Shown here: positions 33,854-49,234 of the stretch, piece by piece | Layout: each line of letters opens with the position of its first letter | How positions within the stretch are numbered: the stretch's first letter is position 1 | Origin: Ecdyonurus torrentis | Taxonomy: Eukaryota; Arthropoda; Insecta; Ephemeroptera; Heptageniidae | Assembly (NCBI GenBank): GCA_949318235.1 | Contig: OX439129.1 | Coordinates: 33,437,754 to 33,501,753, forward strand | Direction: 5' to 3' | Length of the DNA stretch: 64,000 nucleotides | Made by a program: the position numbers and the translations under genes | Notes under the pieces: generated by a model | What the model saw: the letters and a program-made list of their open reading frames with translations, nothing else | What the model was told of the DNA's origin: nothing | Database searches by the model: none

Positions 33854-34664
33854 ATGACACAACATAGTGGTTACTCTGCATCATCAGTATCAAAGGTAAG
33901 TATATAGTTAATCATTTGAAAACAAAGTGTATAGATTGTGATCACAGTGAAAATAACAAGTTGTATACTATATAGTGTATAAATCTTATTTTAATTGCTC
34001 CAAAAACGTAAAACGTGTTTGCTATAAAAGTGTACTTACACTAATTAAACCGAAGATACTCTTAAATTGATTGTTTTTATATATACTAAACATTTTAATT
34101 TTTTTAATTTTCATTCCTATATACTATATAGTTCGTTTATTTAGATTTTCGTGTTAAATATTCATTAAGTATTTCGGGAATATTAAAACATGTTTTTTTT
34201 CCCCAGTACATATAATTGAAGCATGTTTGTACTTTACACGAAACACTTAAAGTATAAATAATGATACTGTAATTTTTATTCTTTTTTATTTTACGAAATA
34301 CTTCAGCTGTACTTATGCAAACTTTCAATATAAATATACGAAAAAACAACTTTATTCTGCATTCTTTTTTATATTCTTCATTATATTATTTGCGTTGTGC
34401 ATTTTATATCATCATTTTTTAAACATCGGCATGTATTTTATTTAAATAAAGGTTAAATATAATATCATAAAAAGGTTCTAAAGCTGTCATATAAATATGA
34501 TTTATTGAATATCAAATTATATAACCTCTCTTTGTATAACATATCACGTAAAATTTTTATAAACAAAAGTTTTGTGATGTAATAATTGTATAACATTATA
34601 CTTCTATAATGATTCTCAAGTGAAAACAAGAGAAAAATCGTTTAAAAAAGTTTTACAGGTAAAT

Positions 34665-34698
<34 letters not shown>

Positions 34699-36841
34699 CT
34701 CAGGTTTCAATATTTTTTCTTGTAATGCGTACAGGGTTGAACATAAAAAATGAAACAAATTATTATATTAAAAAATGCATAGTAATGACTGCCTTGCAAT
34801 ATTTTTCCTTTTTATTATATAAAAATAACGTATATATCATATAATACTGTATAGTTTGCCAAGGCTGCTAAGTTGATGTACATATAGCTATATGATTCAT
34901 TGTTTTTTACCAAGTACTAATTGATTCCGGTAGCGGTAAAATTTTCTCTACACACATCTAACTCACATAAGATTTCAGTGTTTAAGCCAAAGAGATAAAA
35001 TTAGAGCACATAGCACTCGCAATTGTAGACAGTGATATCATATAGCGCGGAATTTTTTGACTCATTTTAAGTTAAAGTTTAAACATTTATGTTCTTTATA
35101 TTATATATATATCATTTTCATTTTTGAAAAAACGAAAAATTAGAACTTAAAATTTATGTGTTAAATATTATATTTAAGTATTACATATACGCGTGAGAAG
35201 AAGAAAAAAGAGAAAAAAAGTTTTTGTTAATTATATAGTAGGTGCAGCGTATTATAATTTGAAATCATTTTGTTATCTTCACAGTTTTCAACCCTTGAGG
35301 AATTTTGTTAAAAAAGCCTTCATCTAGTGAACTAATTGAGTTATAAAGAGGACGATAAAATGACGATAAACATCTAAAGAGATCTTGTTTGATAGGTAAT
35401 GTATTAAATTTGTTATCAGATTTTAAGAAGGAAAAAAATTGTATCAGATTTTTTATACGTTATATTAATTTTATTTCTTTTTTATATATTAAGGTGTAAC
35501 TATTTTATAAGCCTTCAAATTTCATGCTTTAAATTTAAAAATATATAAATATATTGCCATCAATCGTCATTTCAAAATAAAGATGATACGATATACATTA
35601 AAATAATGAAACGTTATCTTCTATATACTTTATCTGTACACATACATACAAAAAAAAGAAGCATTTTTGCTGTTTCCTTTGTCTTATATTTTCGTTTTAC
35701 ATTCCAAAATAATATAAAATTCACATTATTAGAAAATTAACGTAATCTCTATGTTTTATAAATAAAAAAGTGTTATTTTAGCATTTAAAACAATTAGAAA
35801 AAGACTTTTAAAAAATTGCAAAAAAAAATAATAATAAATAAACTTGGCCAAAACGTAGGTGGCTGAGAAAATGAAGTTGTCAAATGTTTATGCTAAACAA
35901 AATGTCAAATAAAATATCACAAATTTATAATTGGCTCTCTAAATCAGACGTTAGATTTGTGATAAATTGCACGCCAATTATTATATCCCATATTATTTTC
36001 TCTATGCAAACAAATATCACATTCACAATAAATAATAATAATAACCATTATAATGGAATTGTGTTTTCTTGTAACGATTGGCAATATCCTAATTTTACGC
36101 AGAAGAAACTTGGCAAACAAATATTCCTAAAAGGAAGAACATCAGTGAGTGATTAATCGTTTTAGCACGCGTGTTGCTATTCAATTTATTTTATCACTTA
36201 ATTCAATTAAGATATATATAATTCAAATTTTCCATCTATGGAAATTTATGATCACACTCTAGTCTCTTAACTTTAATTTAGTTATTATAACCTCAACTTT
36301 TAGCATTTTTGGTTACGACATAAAATATGTAAACAATTTTTTTTAAGCATGCACTAATATCATAATATATATAATTTAAAACTAACAATAATAATAACTC
36401 TGTATTATTAGCGAAAAAAAAAAACACTATATATAGTTTCTAATCTACTAATTACTTCGCGCGTACAATCCGAATTCACGAAATTTAAAATCTCATGCTC
36501 TCTCCCTCTTTCTCTCATTTAACTTATACACCCTCAGTCCCTCTCATTCCCTTTGAGCCTTTGAGTAGCAAAATAAATAAACGAGGAGAGCAAAATAGTT
36601 TGTCAATTAACGTGCTTAAAAGTCTAAACAAATAAATTGTTCAAAAACATGAAATATGCCACAGAACTTCGAAGAAAAAATAACAGCAATACAGTAAATT
36701 GTTTCCAGCAGTCTGAGTAAAAAAAAAAGTATAATATAAATAACGTTAGTAAAAATAAAAATCTTAAAAAAAAATCGTCTGCATATTTTTATAAATGTAA
36801 AGACTAACAAAAAAAATTAAAAAATTGAATAGATAAGATAA

Positions 36842-36886
<45 letters not shown>

Positions 36887-39800
36887 CCGTGAGATAATAA
36901 TATATAGCACAAACATATTATTCTCAATATTTTGTTGAGTAGGCGAATAAAATAGCATGCTTTAAAAAAATATATTTTTACATCGTCTTGGAAGCCAGTT
37001 TAGGCAAGTCCACTTTATCTAGTTCTAGTTAAGAGTCAGGAGCTTCTATACTACCACAGTGTGGTGCTTTTTTACATCAGCCCACACCGGAGTATACGCA
37101 CTCACAGTATCTGCGAGACATCAGTCTTACCAATGTCCAGCGTGGGTCGTTCATGAGACATCCTCGCCCTATGAACCATCATTAAAATAAAATTAATTAT
37201 ATTAAAATTAAAATATCTTTCAACATCCCATAGGCATTTCTTTTTCTACTTTTTTCAAAATATTATTCCTAGTATTTTGTTATTTAATTGGTATAATTTT
37301 TATTTCATTAAAATTTAAATAACTATATAAATAAAATATATATTTTAATAATATTGTTACTATATATGGGTACCTTAATAATTTTTACACACCTACGAGT
37401 AAAAAGTAATTTTTCTTTTTGTACATTAACTTTTTTTTTTTTTTAGCCAGTAAACAAAAATGAAATTGATATTATGTTTCAAACAAACAAAGGAAAATCA
37501 ACGGTGTTTGCTATATAATAAATCTTCATACTTTAGTATGTAGCATTACTGATTTGAAAGATTACCAAATTTGCATTCAATATATAAAATAAAAAGTTTA
37601 GTTAAAAAGTAACGCCACACACATATTATTTTAATTTATATTTTTACACTCACACCCATATGAGATTTCAAAGCGTCTTTTGTATATTTATTTGACATTA
37701 TTCGTAAGTGCATTAGACAGACCTGGGCGTTGTTTTTTTCGCCCCCCCCCCCTCCTCCTTATTGACTATAAGTTTTCGTATATTTTAATCCATAAGACAA
37801 AATGTCAAATCTAATAAAAAATCACATGTCACTTTTTACAAAAGCTCTAAAATTTTATGGTACATTCCTATTCCTATTAATATTTTATATAATATTCTGA
37901 TTTTTTTTAATACTATACAATAGTCATATATCAAAATTCACATAAACATTAATAAGTGCCTATATTATTCTCTACACCTCTTCCTTTTTTACGTATTTTA
38001 TGGTTATCAGCATAATTTTATAATATATATATTTCTTATATTTTTATTATTATTTTTATTGCGGAAAAATTAACATTAACAACATAAAATTACAATAATA
38101 AAAAAAAAATTATATATAGCTTGAATCTCATATATTTTAGCATTGTGTGTATGAATATATTAATTACATATCATTATATACTTTAAGTTATGTTTTAGTG
38201 AATTGTAATCAGGGTCATCATTTCTTCGTTCTGTTCTAACCCAAAAGTGCTCAGTATATAGTTTATTTTGAAATAAAAATATTACTGTAGATAATATAAT
38301 ATGGTATCTTTTATTCTTTACTGGAGCGAGTGCCATAGGGCTGATTGCTGATTTAGTCTTTTAATTTTATAATAATACTGTCTTATAAGAATAATAACAG
38401 CAAAAAGTCTTGTTTTAAATTATTACATACTGTGATGTTTATTTCTTTATTAAAATGTTCTGTATAGAATTATTAATCATATTCCAGCAGTGCAAGGACA
38501 AAGATGTGGAGGAGGTATTACTGAGACGAACCAACGTGCGCGTGCAGCCGAGTGCACATTCGCATAGGTGAGATTTTATTATTATTATATATTATTGCAA
38601 TCACGGCAATATATATATTTTTTTTTTCGGCGAGGATTTTTAGTAACATTTTATAACGATTGAAAATTCACAATATATTGCTAATTGCTACTAAAATTAA
38701 TCGTAATGGATGTTAACGGCGTAGCACACACTATAGCCAATCATAGTCGTAAGGGAAAAATGCACGCTCCCACTAATTTCTTATCCTTTATCAAGCAGTA
38801 CGATATCATCTAAGCGTTTTTAGAGAGAACTACTTCGTGTAGGCTAGAAATTTTTAAAACACCACCAAATAACCACATTTCTGCAAACAACAAATTTTAA
38901 GAAGAATATATATATATATATATATATATACACGGAGCAACATCAATTTTAATTAATTTCTTAAAAGTTATTGCAAAGACTTGTAGATGTTATTTCTATA
39001 AGAAATAGAAAAACAACTATACAATATACAATAGCAAAACTATACAATATTGAATATATATATATATAGAAAAACTAAAATATATAAACTTTGGATTATC
39101 GTTGACGTGTTGTATTGTTTATTGATTCAGTTTATAGTATTTACATAAATGTATCAGCAAGTATAACGGAGGGGATTATAGAGATAAAACATATTATATA
39201 AAATAATGATGAAGGAGGGATCCAGCAGTATATATATAGTTGTTTGAGTGAAACAAAAAGTGTGGATAAAATGTCAAAGAAGGACGAGAAGCAACCTTTA
39301 TTGCTTCTTCACGCCGAAGTTTCCAAATTTAAATACGGTAGCAATGATGATAGTTGCAGGTGAGACAGATTAATAATTTCCAATATTATATTCTAAAGTT
39401 TCTGTAGTTAATACATCTTATATACACCTGTGCCTTCTGAATAGAAGAGATTCAAGGAGCACCAATAATAGCTTATAGTACCATAAATTTCAATAATTTA
39501 TTAAAGTTTTGAAATAATTATAACCAGAACTTTAAGAATTAAAGTAAATTAATATACTTAAATATATGATTTTAAGAGGTCTGCATTATTTGAGACGAAG
39601 TTTACTGTATCGTATATTTACTTCAAGTACTCAAAGTCTTACATTCAAAGTTATGATAATCATCTGGTAAAAATAAATGTTGAGCAACTAACAAGTATCG
39701 AAGCAAAAGCTTTTTTTATTATTATTTTTTTTATTGTTTAGTCTGGAAAATGTTTGTAGTGAATTAATGCAAAATAAACTTCGCAGGAGGAGAAAAAAAG

Positions 39801-40864
39801 ACGAAGAAAAAGATCCAAGTCATGGAAAATCTGGGGTTATTGGCCTGGTGAGTGTTTCATTTCTATATACCAAAGTGAATAAGTTTTATTTTTTAATATT
39901 CATTATATTAACATAAGTTTTTTTTTTTTTTTTTTTTTCTTCTTTTTTTTAGTTCCTTCAGTTTGTATTTAATATTTGTACTGTGTAGTCATATTTTTGT
40001 GTGTGAGTGCGTGTGACACCTTAATACTATAAATATGGTATATATTTTGAAATATAACTATAATGCATGTGTAATTAGAATTAATTATCTCACAAATTAT
40101 CTGTGTAATATTATTTATTAAAATAAAGCGTGCAATGGTACACTAAATTTTTGGTCAAGGATCTGTATTTGTATAGTACGGATTACAATGTTTTATTAAT
40201 AAGTTTTAGTTGATTATTATTAATTTTAATTAGATATCCCCATACGTAAAATAATTTCTACCATAAATTCATTATTTGTTTGTTTTAATTAAGTGCTTAT
40301 TTGCAGAGCTGCAAATGTTACAAATTATTGTCCATTTTGGTAAGTGTGTATATTAATACAATTAAACTTTGCTTTTCGGTGTTACCAAAGGCAGTTTGTT
40401 TCACCAGGATGAATCAGGATGGTTGGTGGCTTTATTTGCATTGGATTTTATCTCATCTCATAACATAATCTGGACTTTGTTTTGTTTACTTGATGCTTTT
40501 CTTTCTTCCTGTTTTAGAAGCATAAATTATTATTCATTACGTTATATGATGGATATTTATTTATTTTTTCCTCTTCTTGTAAATTGAAGTTTTTAAATAG
40601 ATATGCATTCATAATTATTAAATTAATACCGCATTAAATGGCATGCGAACTACGAGTACGATAATGCATTTCTCGACAGTAATTTATGATCCTTTTTAAA
40701 TTAATAACTTTACTTCCATTCTTTTAGTTTATCTGGCTTTATTTTAAACTTAAGCATAATTTATGTTTTATCTTAAATTGATTTTAGATTTAAATAACAA
40801 AGAAGTTTGTGTTAATGTAATTGTTATGTTGTTATTATTATTAAAATCCTATAAAATGAAGAAA

Positions 40865-40910
<46 letters not shown>

Positions 40911-41930
40911 GTAACTTTGCACTCATATTAAACCATAAATCACATTCGTTACAAGAAAACAAAATCATTAGAATTAGAACTTTAAAATGTTTATTCGCCC
41001 TTTCAAAGTTGTATATATATTTTTAATAATAATAATTATTGAATTAAAATGTTATATAATAAATGTTAATATTTTTTAAACTTCCAACAGTTCCGGTGCG
41101 CCAGTCGAACAGATTTGGTACTCCTCGGCGTGGGATTGGCATTTGCAGTGGTGCATGGCGCCAGTTTTCCAGTCCTAGCTCTAGTATTTGGCCAGATGAC
41201 CAACACATTCATCATTCAAGCTGTTCAGGTAGGTAGACAGAGAAATATAGCTTCAACATTATGTATATATCACACCAATCATCAATTATATATATAAAAA
41301 TATATCTTCATTATATATGAAACGTTTTACACATATTTCATTTATGACGTAAGATTGATTTATTTACTGAGGTATACAATTAAAAACTATTTTCTTTACT
41401 ACTATTGATATTGCTGCTCAAAAGACATATAAAATAATATATTGTTTGCGATTTTATATATGTATGTGTGTATATATATACATATATATATATATATGTT
41501 GGCAACCATTGCCGAATTCGCTCATTGGCCGAAATAAGTAACCACGTCGCGGCGTGGCAATGCATTTTTGCCAAGATCCGAAATTCAGCACTTGTGCATC
41601 GTAATGTTGACCATAGACAATTTTTTTTGTAAACCATAATATAAAATGATGCGTGTTATAATAATAAAAAAATATATTGATATTATTCATACTTATACCG
41701 AATATCGTAACCTGCGTATTAAACATTTTGACCACGCTGCAGCGTGGCACTTATCAAAAACCACTCCACGAACTGGCTAAAATGTATTTGCCAAAAATTT
41801 GGCATTTGTTTAAAAACCACTCCGCAACGTGGTCAAAATTACGATGCATTTCGGATCTTGGCAAAAATGCATTGCCACGCTGCGACGTGGTCGCCTATTT
41901 CGGCCAATGAGCGAATTCGGCAATGGTTGC

Positions 41931-42024
<94 letters not shown>

Positions 42025-45000
42025 AAGTATGATCAATTATAACATACGAGTATTATACTATATTTTATAGTATTTCACTTTTCACACGCACTCACTGTCA
42101 GCGTTTTACCTGCACTACTTAATATTTTTTTAGCATTGAAATGCTTCAGAACATTGAGACTCCACATCATGGTTAGCCTATAATCCATCGAGCAAGAATT
42201 TTTGAAGATTTAATTTTTATAATGCGCATCAATTGGACACTGAAAAAATAAGTTTGAAAAATACATTATACGTGCTGTACTGCGTGCGTGTTATGCATTA
42301 TATAATATATTATGAATTTTACGTGTTCCACCTGTGCCTTATAATAACTCTGATTCTGGCGCTCCACCTTTCTCGTAATAAATTTTACTTAGATTTTTAT
42401 TTCGTTTATGTTGCAGGGTTTCTCTAACAAGAGTTATCCTCTATACAATAGATGGGAAACAAACATTTCATCAGGGACGGAAGTCAATGATGCAAGGTAA
42501 GATTGTAAATTTTATTCAAATGTTATGTGTTTCTTTGTATGCCAATATGCATATTATATTTTATTAATTCTAAAGACTAGCACAAAATTGCTTGAAATTC
42601 TTATAACCTTGAAAATATGCGCATGTCATCGTTTATTTATTTTTTATTATAATAATGATTAGTTAATATTTGTACTATACATATTATTATTTTTGTATAC
42701 ATGGCATCACGTTGTTACGATTTGAGTTTTTTTTTTTTTTTAAATCATTACGCGATAATTCAAATTGAAATTAAATATTTACTAAAACTTTTCAACAAGA
42801 AAAAATAGGATTTAACTAATTAAGCAGTGAACTTCTTAAAAATTCAACTTTATCGTTCTTATACATTGATATATAGCAATTACAGCACGTGTTATCAATA
42901 TTTCATGTCAACAGAGCGTGGATGAGCGAGCCTCTTACTGTAGAACAGTTTACGATCTATATGTCACAGTTCGCACTTTATTACGTTTACATCGGACTTG
43001 GAGTCCTCCTAGCAGCCTTTATGCAGGTAAAGTTCTAAAGAAATTATATCACGTACATGGAGTACACAAATTAGAAAAAAACTAGGAATCTTGTGTGATA
43101 TGCAATGTATCCTCATATTACATTATCAATTATTCTCATGAGTAAAATTATTTTTGAGAGCAACATAGAGTGAGAGAGAGATATGATATACTCCCAAACA
43201 AAAGCATTATTCTAGATTTAACATTTGTATATATTTTTAATTAAAGTTATATTCTATTTATTTTGCAAGACGTGATTTAATTTTAATTTTTGTTGTTTCA
43301 TTTGATCAATATATTTTATTAGACGTTAATTGTGTATTTACTCAAAAACATTATTATTTTCTGTCAGAGTTAGGTGGAAGAGTGGGCCCCAGACGTGTTG
43401 TCATAAGCTTAACCTCGCCTTTTCAAAAGTTTATATTTTTTCTATGCACTCTTGAATAAAGACGATTATTTAAATTGATTATACTACTTTGATATTCTCT
43501 TGACAGACTCTTTGCTGGGAACTGGCATGTGAACGCCAAGTTTACCGGTTACGTCAACTATTTTTCTCTCAAGTATTACGTCAAGACATTACATGGTTCG
43601 ACCAAAATCAATCTGGAGATCTCACTACTAAATTATCAGAGTAAGAAATATATTATATTATCAATTAATTTCATTTTTACTATTATTATTATTATTATTT
43701 ACGATACGCAGTGATCTGGAACGAATACGAGAAGGTATTGGCAGCAAATTCTCTATGGTGATGCAGTACTTCGCAACTTTTTTATCTGGACTTGTGGTGG
43801 GAACAGCAGTCAACTGGAGACTTACACTTGTTATCCTTGCTGTATCTCCAATCCTCATTGGTACTTCAGGTTACATGGCCAAGGTTAGTGCGATAATAGG
43901 TTTTAACATTATTACGTATAATTATACAGCAATTTCAAATCATTTAAAAAGAAAAAAAATGTGGTAATGTGAGTTAATATTTATGCAGATTGCAGCATCT
44001 TCTGCGGCGCGGGAACAATTGAAATACGGCATGGCAGGTGGGATTGCGGAGGAAGTATTAAGTAGTATCCGTACCGTGGCAGCATTTGGGGGACAAACAC
44101 GCGAAATTCAGAGGTAAAAAAAAAAAAAAAAAAATACACTGATCGAAATGGGTTACTACTTGTCAATGACGCGTGATCCAACAGTATATTAGAAAATAAA
44201 TTCCGGATTTCATAAGGAAATTAAAAGCGGAATAAAACAAATATTAAACAATAATTTAAGAGTAAAAGAGATGAGACAGAGAGAAAAACGAGCAACTTTA
44301 AAAGCTAGCAATCGGGCAGAAATAAAGGATGTCAGTTAATCAGTAAAAAAAAAAAAAAAAAAAAATCATGTTAGAGTTTATAATAATGACAATAAAATTG
44401 CATGGCAGAAAATAAAATATATGATACAATAATAGTTTATATAAAAATAATAGTGCTCTGTGATTGGTCTTTGGGTCCCTATAACTAAATAATTACTAGG
44501 TTAATTGATTAATTAAGAAGTTTTTCAGTCAACCAAAGGCTATCAGTGTACTTATGAGTTATGAGTGTAGGAAATGTGGTATTAATGATTTTATGAGTGT
44601 AGGACATGTGGTATTAATGATTTTTAAATAAATTGCAACGAACATTGCTTATAGAAGTCACCAGAGGAAATAATACTTGCTTATTCGTCATACAAAGATT
44701 TTACAAGGTTTAATTATTCTTATTTAAATCACTTATTTACTCGAAAATTACTTGTTAGTAAATTGGCTATATTTAACATCTATAAATTGAAGATATGGAG
44801 AGGCTTTAGAAGAAGGACGATGGGTTGCAATGAAGAAATACTACTTCCTAGCAGTCGGGATGGCAATAGTATTTTTCATCACTTACGGAGCGTATGGATT
44901 AGCATTTTGGTACGGCTCTAAATTGATAGCAGCAGGCCTTAGTACTCCTGGAAGCGTTTTTACGGTATGAAATATCTTTATCGTGCTTTTCAACGAATTT

Positions 45001-48000
45001 TAGAAATTTATTGTTTTGAAATCTTTATGTTGGAAGGTGTTCTTCAGCGTGATGGCAGGTGCTTTTTCCCTAGGCAATGCACTACCGTTTGTCAACGCTG
45101 TGAGTACAGCAGTGGGAGCGGCTTCTACTATATTTGAGATTGTGGACCGCGTGCCAGATATTGACTCCAGCTCAATGCAAGGAATAACGTTGCAAGAGGT
45201 CAAGGGTCGCATTACATTTTCTGACGTGACATTTGCCTATCCAACTCGTCCAGAAGTACAGGTATTACACAACTTTTACTATATATTAATAATAAGTAAT
45301 ATTATATACTTTTTTTTTCTTTTTTTTTTTAGACGAATTTAAAAACCAGCGATATAATTAAAAGAGTTTCTAAGAAAATAAAATAGAAAATAAAAACTTA
45401 CTTTAAAGTGTTTACTGTCTATGTTTTTAGGTGCTAAAAGATTTCAATCTTGAAATACAGCCAGGAAAACGTGTTGCGATTGTTGGCTCAAGTGGAGCTG
45501 GGAAGAGTACTATCGTCGCTTTACTTCAACGTTTTTATGATCCACTGAGAGGCACAGTATGTAAACATATTAGGAAAAAAATACTTAAAATTAAAACACA
45601 ATTAAATTGTTATAATAGATTCAACGTTAATTCTTTGCTTTAGATTTTCTTGGACAATATTGATATTAAAAAGACAAATGTTTCTTGGTTGCGGTCACAA
45701 ATTGGAGTGGTATCACAGGAACCAGTCTTATTTGGTACGACGATCTTTGAAAATATTCGTTACGGTCAGGATAATGTTACGATGAACGATGTTCTAAAGG
45801 CAGCATACATGGCCAATGCTCACGATTTTATTGACGATTTACCACAGGTAAATAATATAAGCGTTTTAGTTTAATGTTACTTAAATTATAAACATACATA
45901 CAAATCTTTCAGGGGTACGAGACACTGGTGGGTGATCGAGGTGCACAGCTTTCTGGTGGTCAGAAACAGCGAATTGCCATCGCACGTGCTCTTGTGCGAA
46001 ATCCAAAGATTTTACTGTTGGACGAAGCTACTTCAGCATTGGACAATGAAAGTGAAGCTGTGGTGCAAGAAGCGTTAGACAAAGTAAGAAAATATTACTT
46101 CCCTATATATAATATGCCAATGGCCAGCCCTCACATGTCTTCCAACTCCCTATGTTAGCGCGTAGTCCAATAGAAACGACGATGCTCCAATAGTAGTGAC
46201 ATCTAAAACTACAAAGCTTCGTAAGCTTAACATTGTAGTTCAGGTGTCGCGTGCGATGGCGCTAGTGTTGCGTGGACTACAAAAAGTGCGCGGAGTTGGA
46301 AGAAGGGACATTGATAATATTATGCAATTAATTCAATTCAAAATAGGCTTTATGCTTCCTTGGCAGCCTTAAATGTATGCAACCTTTTCAGCACTTTTGT
46401 GTAGCAGTTTGCATATGCTGCAGGATAAAATTCGCTTCCATTTTTTTATTTTCATACTACAAAAATAATATTTTAACAGGCTATGGAAGGACGAACAACC
46501 ATCATAGTTGCACATCGTTTGTCCACTATAAGGAATGCCAATGTGATTTACGCAATGAAGGTAAATTGAAAACACTAATTCAATATTTTCTGCTGTAAAA
46601 ATACTAAATTATTTGAACTACAGCTTGTGTATTGTGTATATATTTTTAGATACATTTTAAAAATATTTTAACACCATTTTTGTCTCAACACGATTAAAAA
46701 TAAAAACTCATAGTCATAAGCTAAAAAAAAAATAAAAATAAATGACTAAAAATATTTTTTTAGGATGGAATCATATCAGAATGGGGATGCCATGATGAGC
46801 TCATGGCTAAGCAAGGCTTGTACTACAGTCTTGTTACTCTGCAGACAACTGGAACACAGAATGACGATGAAGTCCACGATTCTGCAGAATCTGAATATGA
46901 AATGGACCATACTATGTAAGCATAAACCAATAAAGTTAATACTCCAATTCTAATTAACGATTTTACCTTTGCTTTTTTTTATATGAAGAATAATGGAAAC
47001 GGAAAAGAGTACGGTGGTGAAAAACGGAAACCACAATAATAAAACAATTGTGAATCGATTGAGACGAAACAGTGCTATTTATAATTCCATCAATTCACTA
47101 AGCGAAATAGAAAAAGCTACTCCACGATCTAATACCGTAAGTAATTTAAAAAATATATATTTAGAGGCAAGCATTTACATACATTTTGTACCGTTTTGTT
47201 GATAGATCCATAAGAATGTTAGTGCGTGGAAACTAATCCGCTTAAATGCTCCTGAATGGTACTGGCTACTAATAGGTCTTATTGGATGTGCTTTATCTGG
47301 CGCAGTTATGCCTATTTTTGCATTCTTCTATGGGCAAATATTTTTGGTAAGGTATCCTTTTAATTATTATTTGTTTTTTTAAGCAGCTATAATTAATAGT
47401 GAAATTATAACAGCATTGTTCGCTTATTTCAGACATTTACACTGTCAGGTGACGAGCTCAAAGCAGCAGCTGAATTTTGGAGCTACATGTTTCTTGCCCT
47501 CGCACTAGGATCGGGATTTAGTTTCTGGATTCAAGTAAGTAGGGAACTGGAATATTAAAATTTCTTCTCAGCAACCACCCACGCAACAGTGAAAATGAAC
47601 ATGCACTCTAAATGTCGTATATTTATATCATTCTTATTCAACTGGAAGACTGAAAAAATTATTATTATTTTTTTTTAATTTATCGCGTGGTGGTAAATAA
47701 TTTTAAAAAAGGGTACAATAAAATAAACTTTAAAAAAAATATATATGAATTCGAATTCTTAATTATTTGCGCTAAAACTTAATTTCTTTTGCAATCAATA
47801 AGCATTATTATTTTTACTGAAAACAATATAATATTATAATGGCCTCAATATTATAGATAATTGGAATGACAAATGCTGCTGAAAAACTTGTAATGAGACT
47901 TCGTTTACTTTCATTTATAAATATATTGCGCCAATCTGTGGCCTGGTTTGATACTGAACAAAATTCTACAGGAAAATTAACTACAAGACTCGCTCGAGAT

Positions 48001-49203
48001 GCCCCACTAGTAAAAGGTGTAAGTTGAACACATTAAACTTATAAAAGCTCTATCTTAGAACAAAGCCACAACATTAAATTATTATATTTTTTTCAGGCAT
48101 CAGGATTGCGAGCTGGGATGCTGCTTAGTGCTTTAGTTACCCTGGTTGCAGCTCTAAGTATCGCGCTGGCTAATGGATGGAAATTAGCAGCGCTATTACT
48201 TGTTACTGTACCACTTATGATGATGGCATCATATCAACAAACTATGATATTAAGACGTAATCAACGTAGAGATGCTGAGCTTATGGACCAAGCTGGAAGG
48301 GTAAGCTGGAATTAACTGCCTTAATTTATTATTATACTATATGTGTTAATTACCTTTGATATCAAATTATTAAATACTAATAATTTTAAATATTTTTAGG
48401 TTGCATCAGAATGTGTGCAAAATGTTAGAACTGTACAATCACTGGGCAAAGAAAAATTATTTTTTTATTTGTATCTCCATAACTTACGAGCACCTTTCAG
48501 GTAAGTGTTTCAAAGTTGATGAGATGTTTAAAATATAATGTATGAAATAATCTATATATTTGACACTTTTTTTTATTATTGATACATTATATATATAATA
48601 TATATTTTACTTTAGAGAAGCAAAGAAACAAGCATGTCTATATGCTTTAGTATTTGCAATATCTCAAGCTGTTATATACATGATGTATGGTGCAGCATTT
48701 AGATTTGGTGCTTATTTAATTGAAATTGGAGATATGAACCCAGCTCAAGTTTACAGGTACGACTCATTTATAGCTTTTGCATTTCTATCCATATATGAAC
48801 TAAAATGTATGCTTTTATTAATTATAGCGTGTTCTTTGCACTTGCATTTTGTGCTGCTTCTGTTGGCCAAACATCTGCGTACATGCAAGATTACACCAAA
48901 GCTAAAAATGCAGCTAATCTCATGTTTGAATTAATAGAACAAGTTCCTGAGATTGATGTTAGTGCCTCACCAGGTGCAAAGCCTGTAAGTAAATTATTAT
49001 CAACCACTTTCTGGCGATTTTCAAAATAAAATATATCCATATTATACTGTATTCTGTTCTATTCTGGCATACTTTCTTAGCTTCATCCTCTCTAGCTCCT
49101 TAGCTTAGTTAGACACATAACATATTGTTTCACAATTTCCTTGAACACGCACCTAATTATTACTACACACAACCTTATTCATTTTTAAACATTTTGCAAG
49201 CAC

Positions 49204-49234
<31 letters not shown>

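Noticed and set aside
35884..36156. 90-codon frame in ABCB intron 1
   Set aside because: AT-rich Asn/Ile composition, no family resemblance and no splice need; likely chance.
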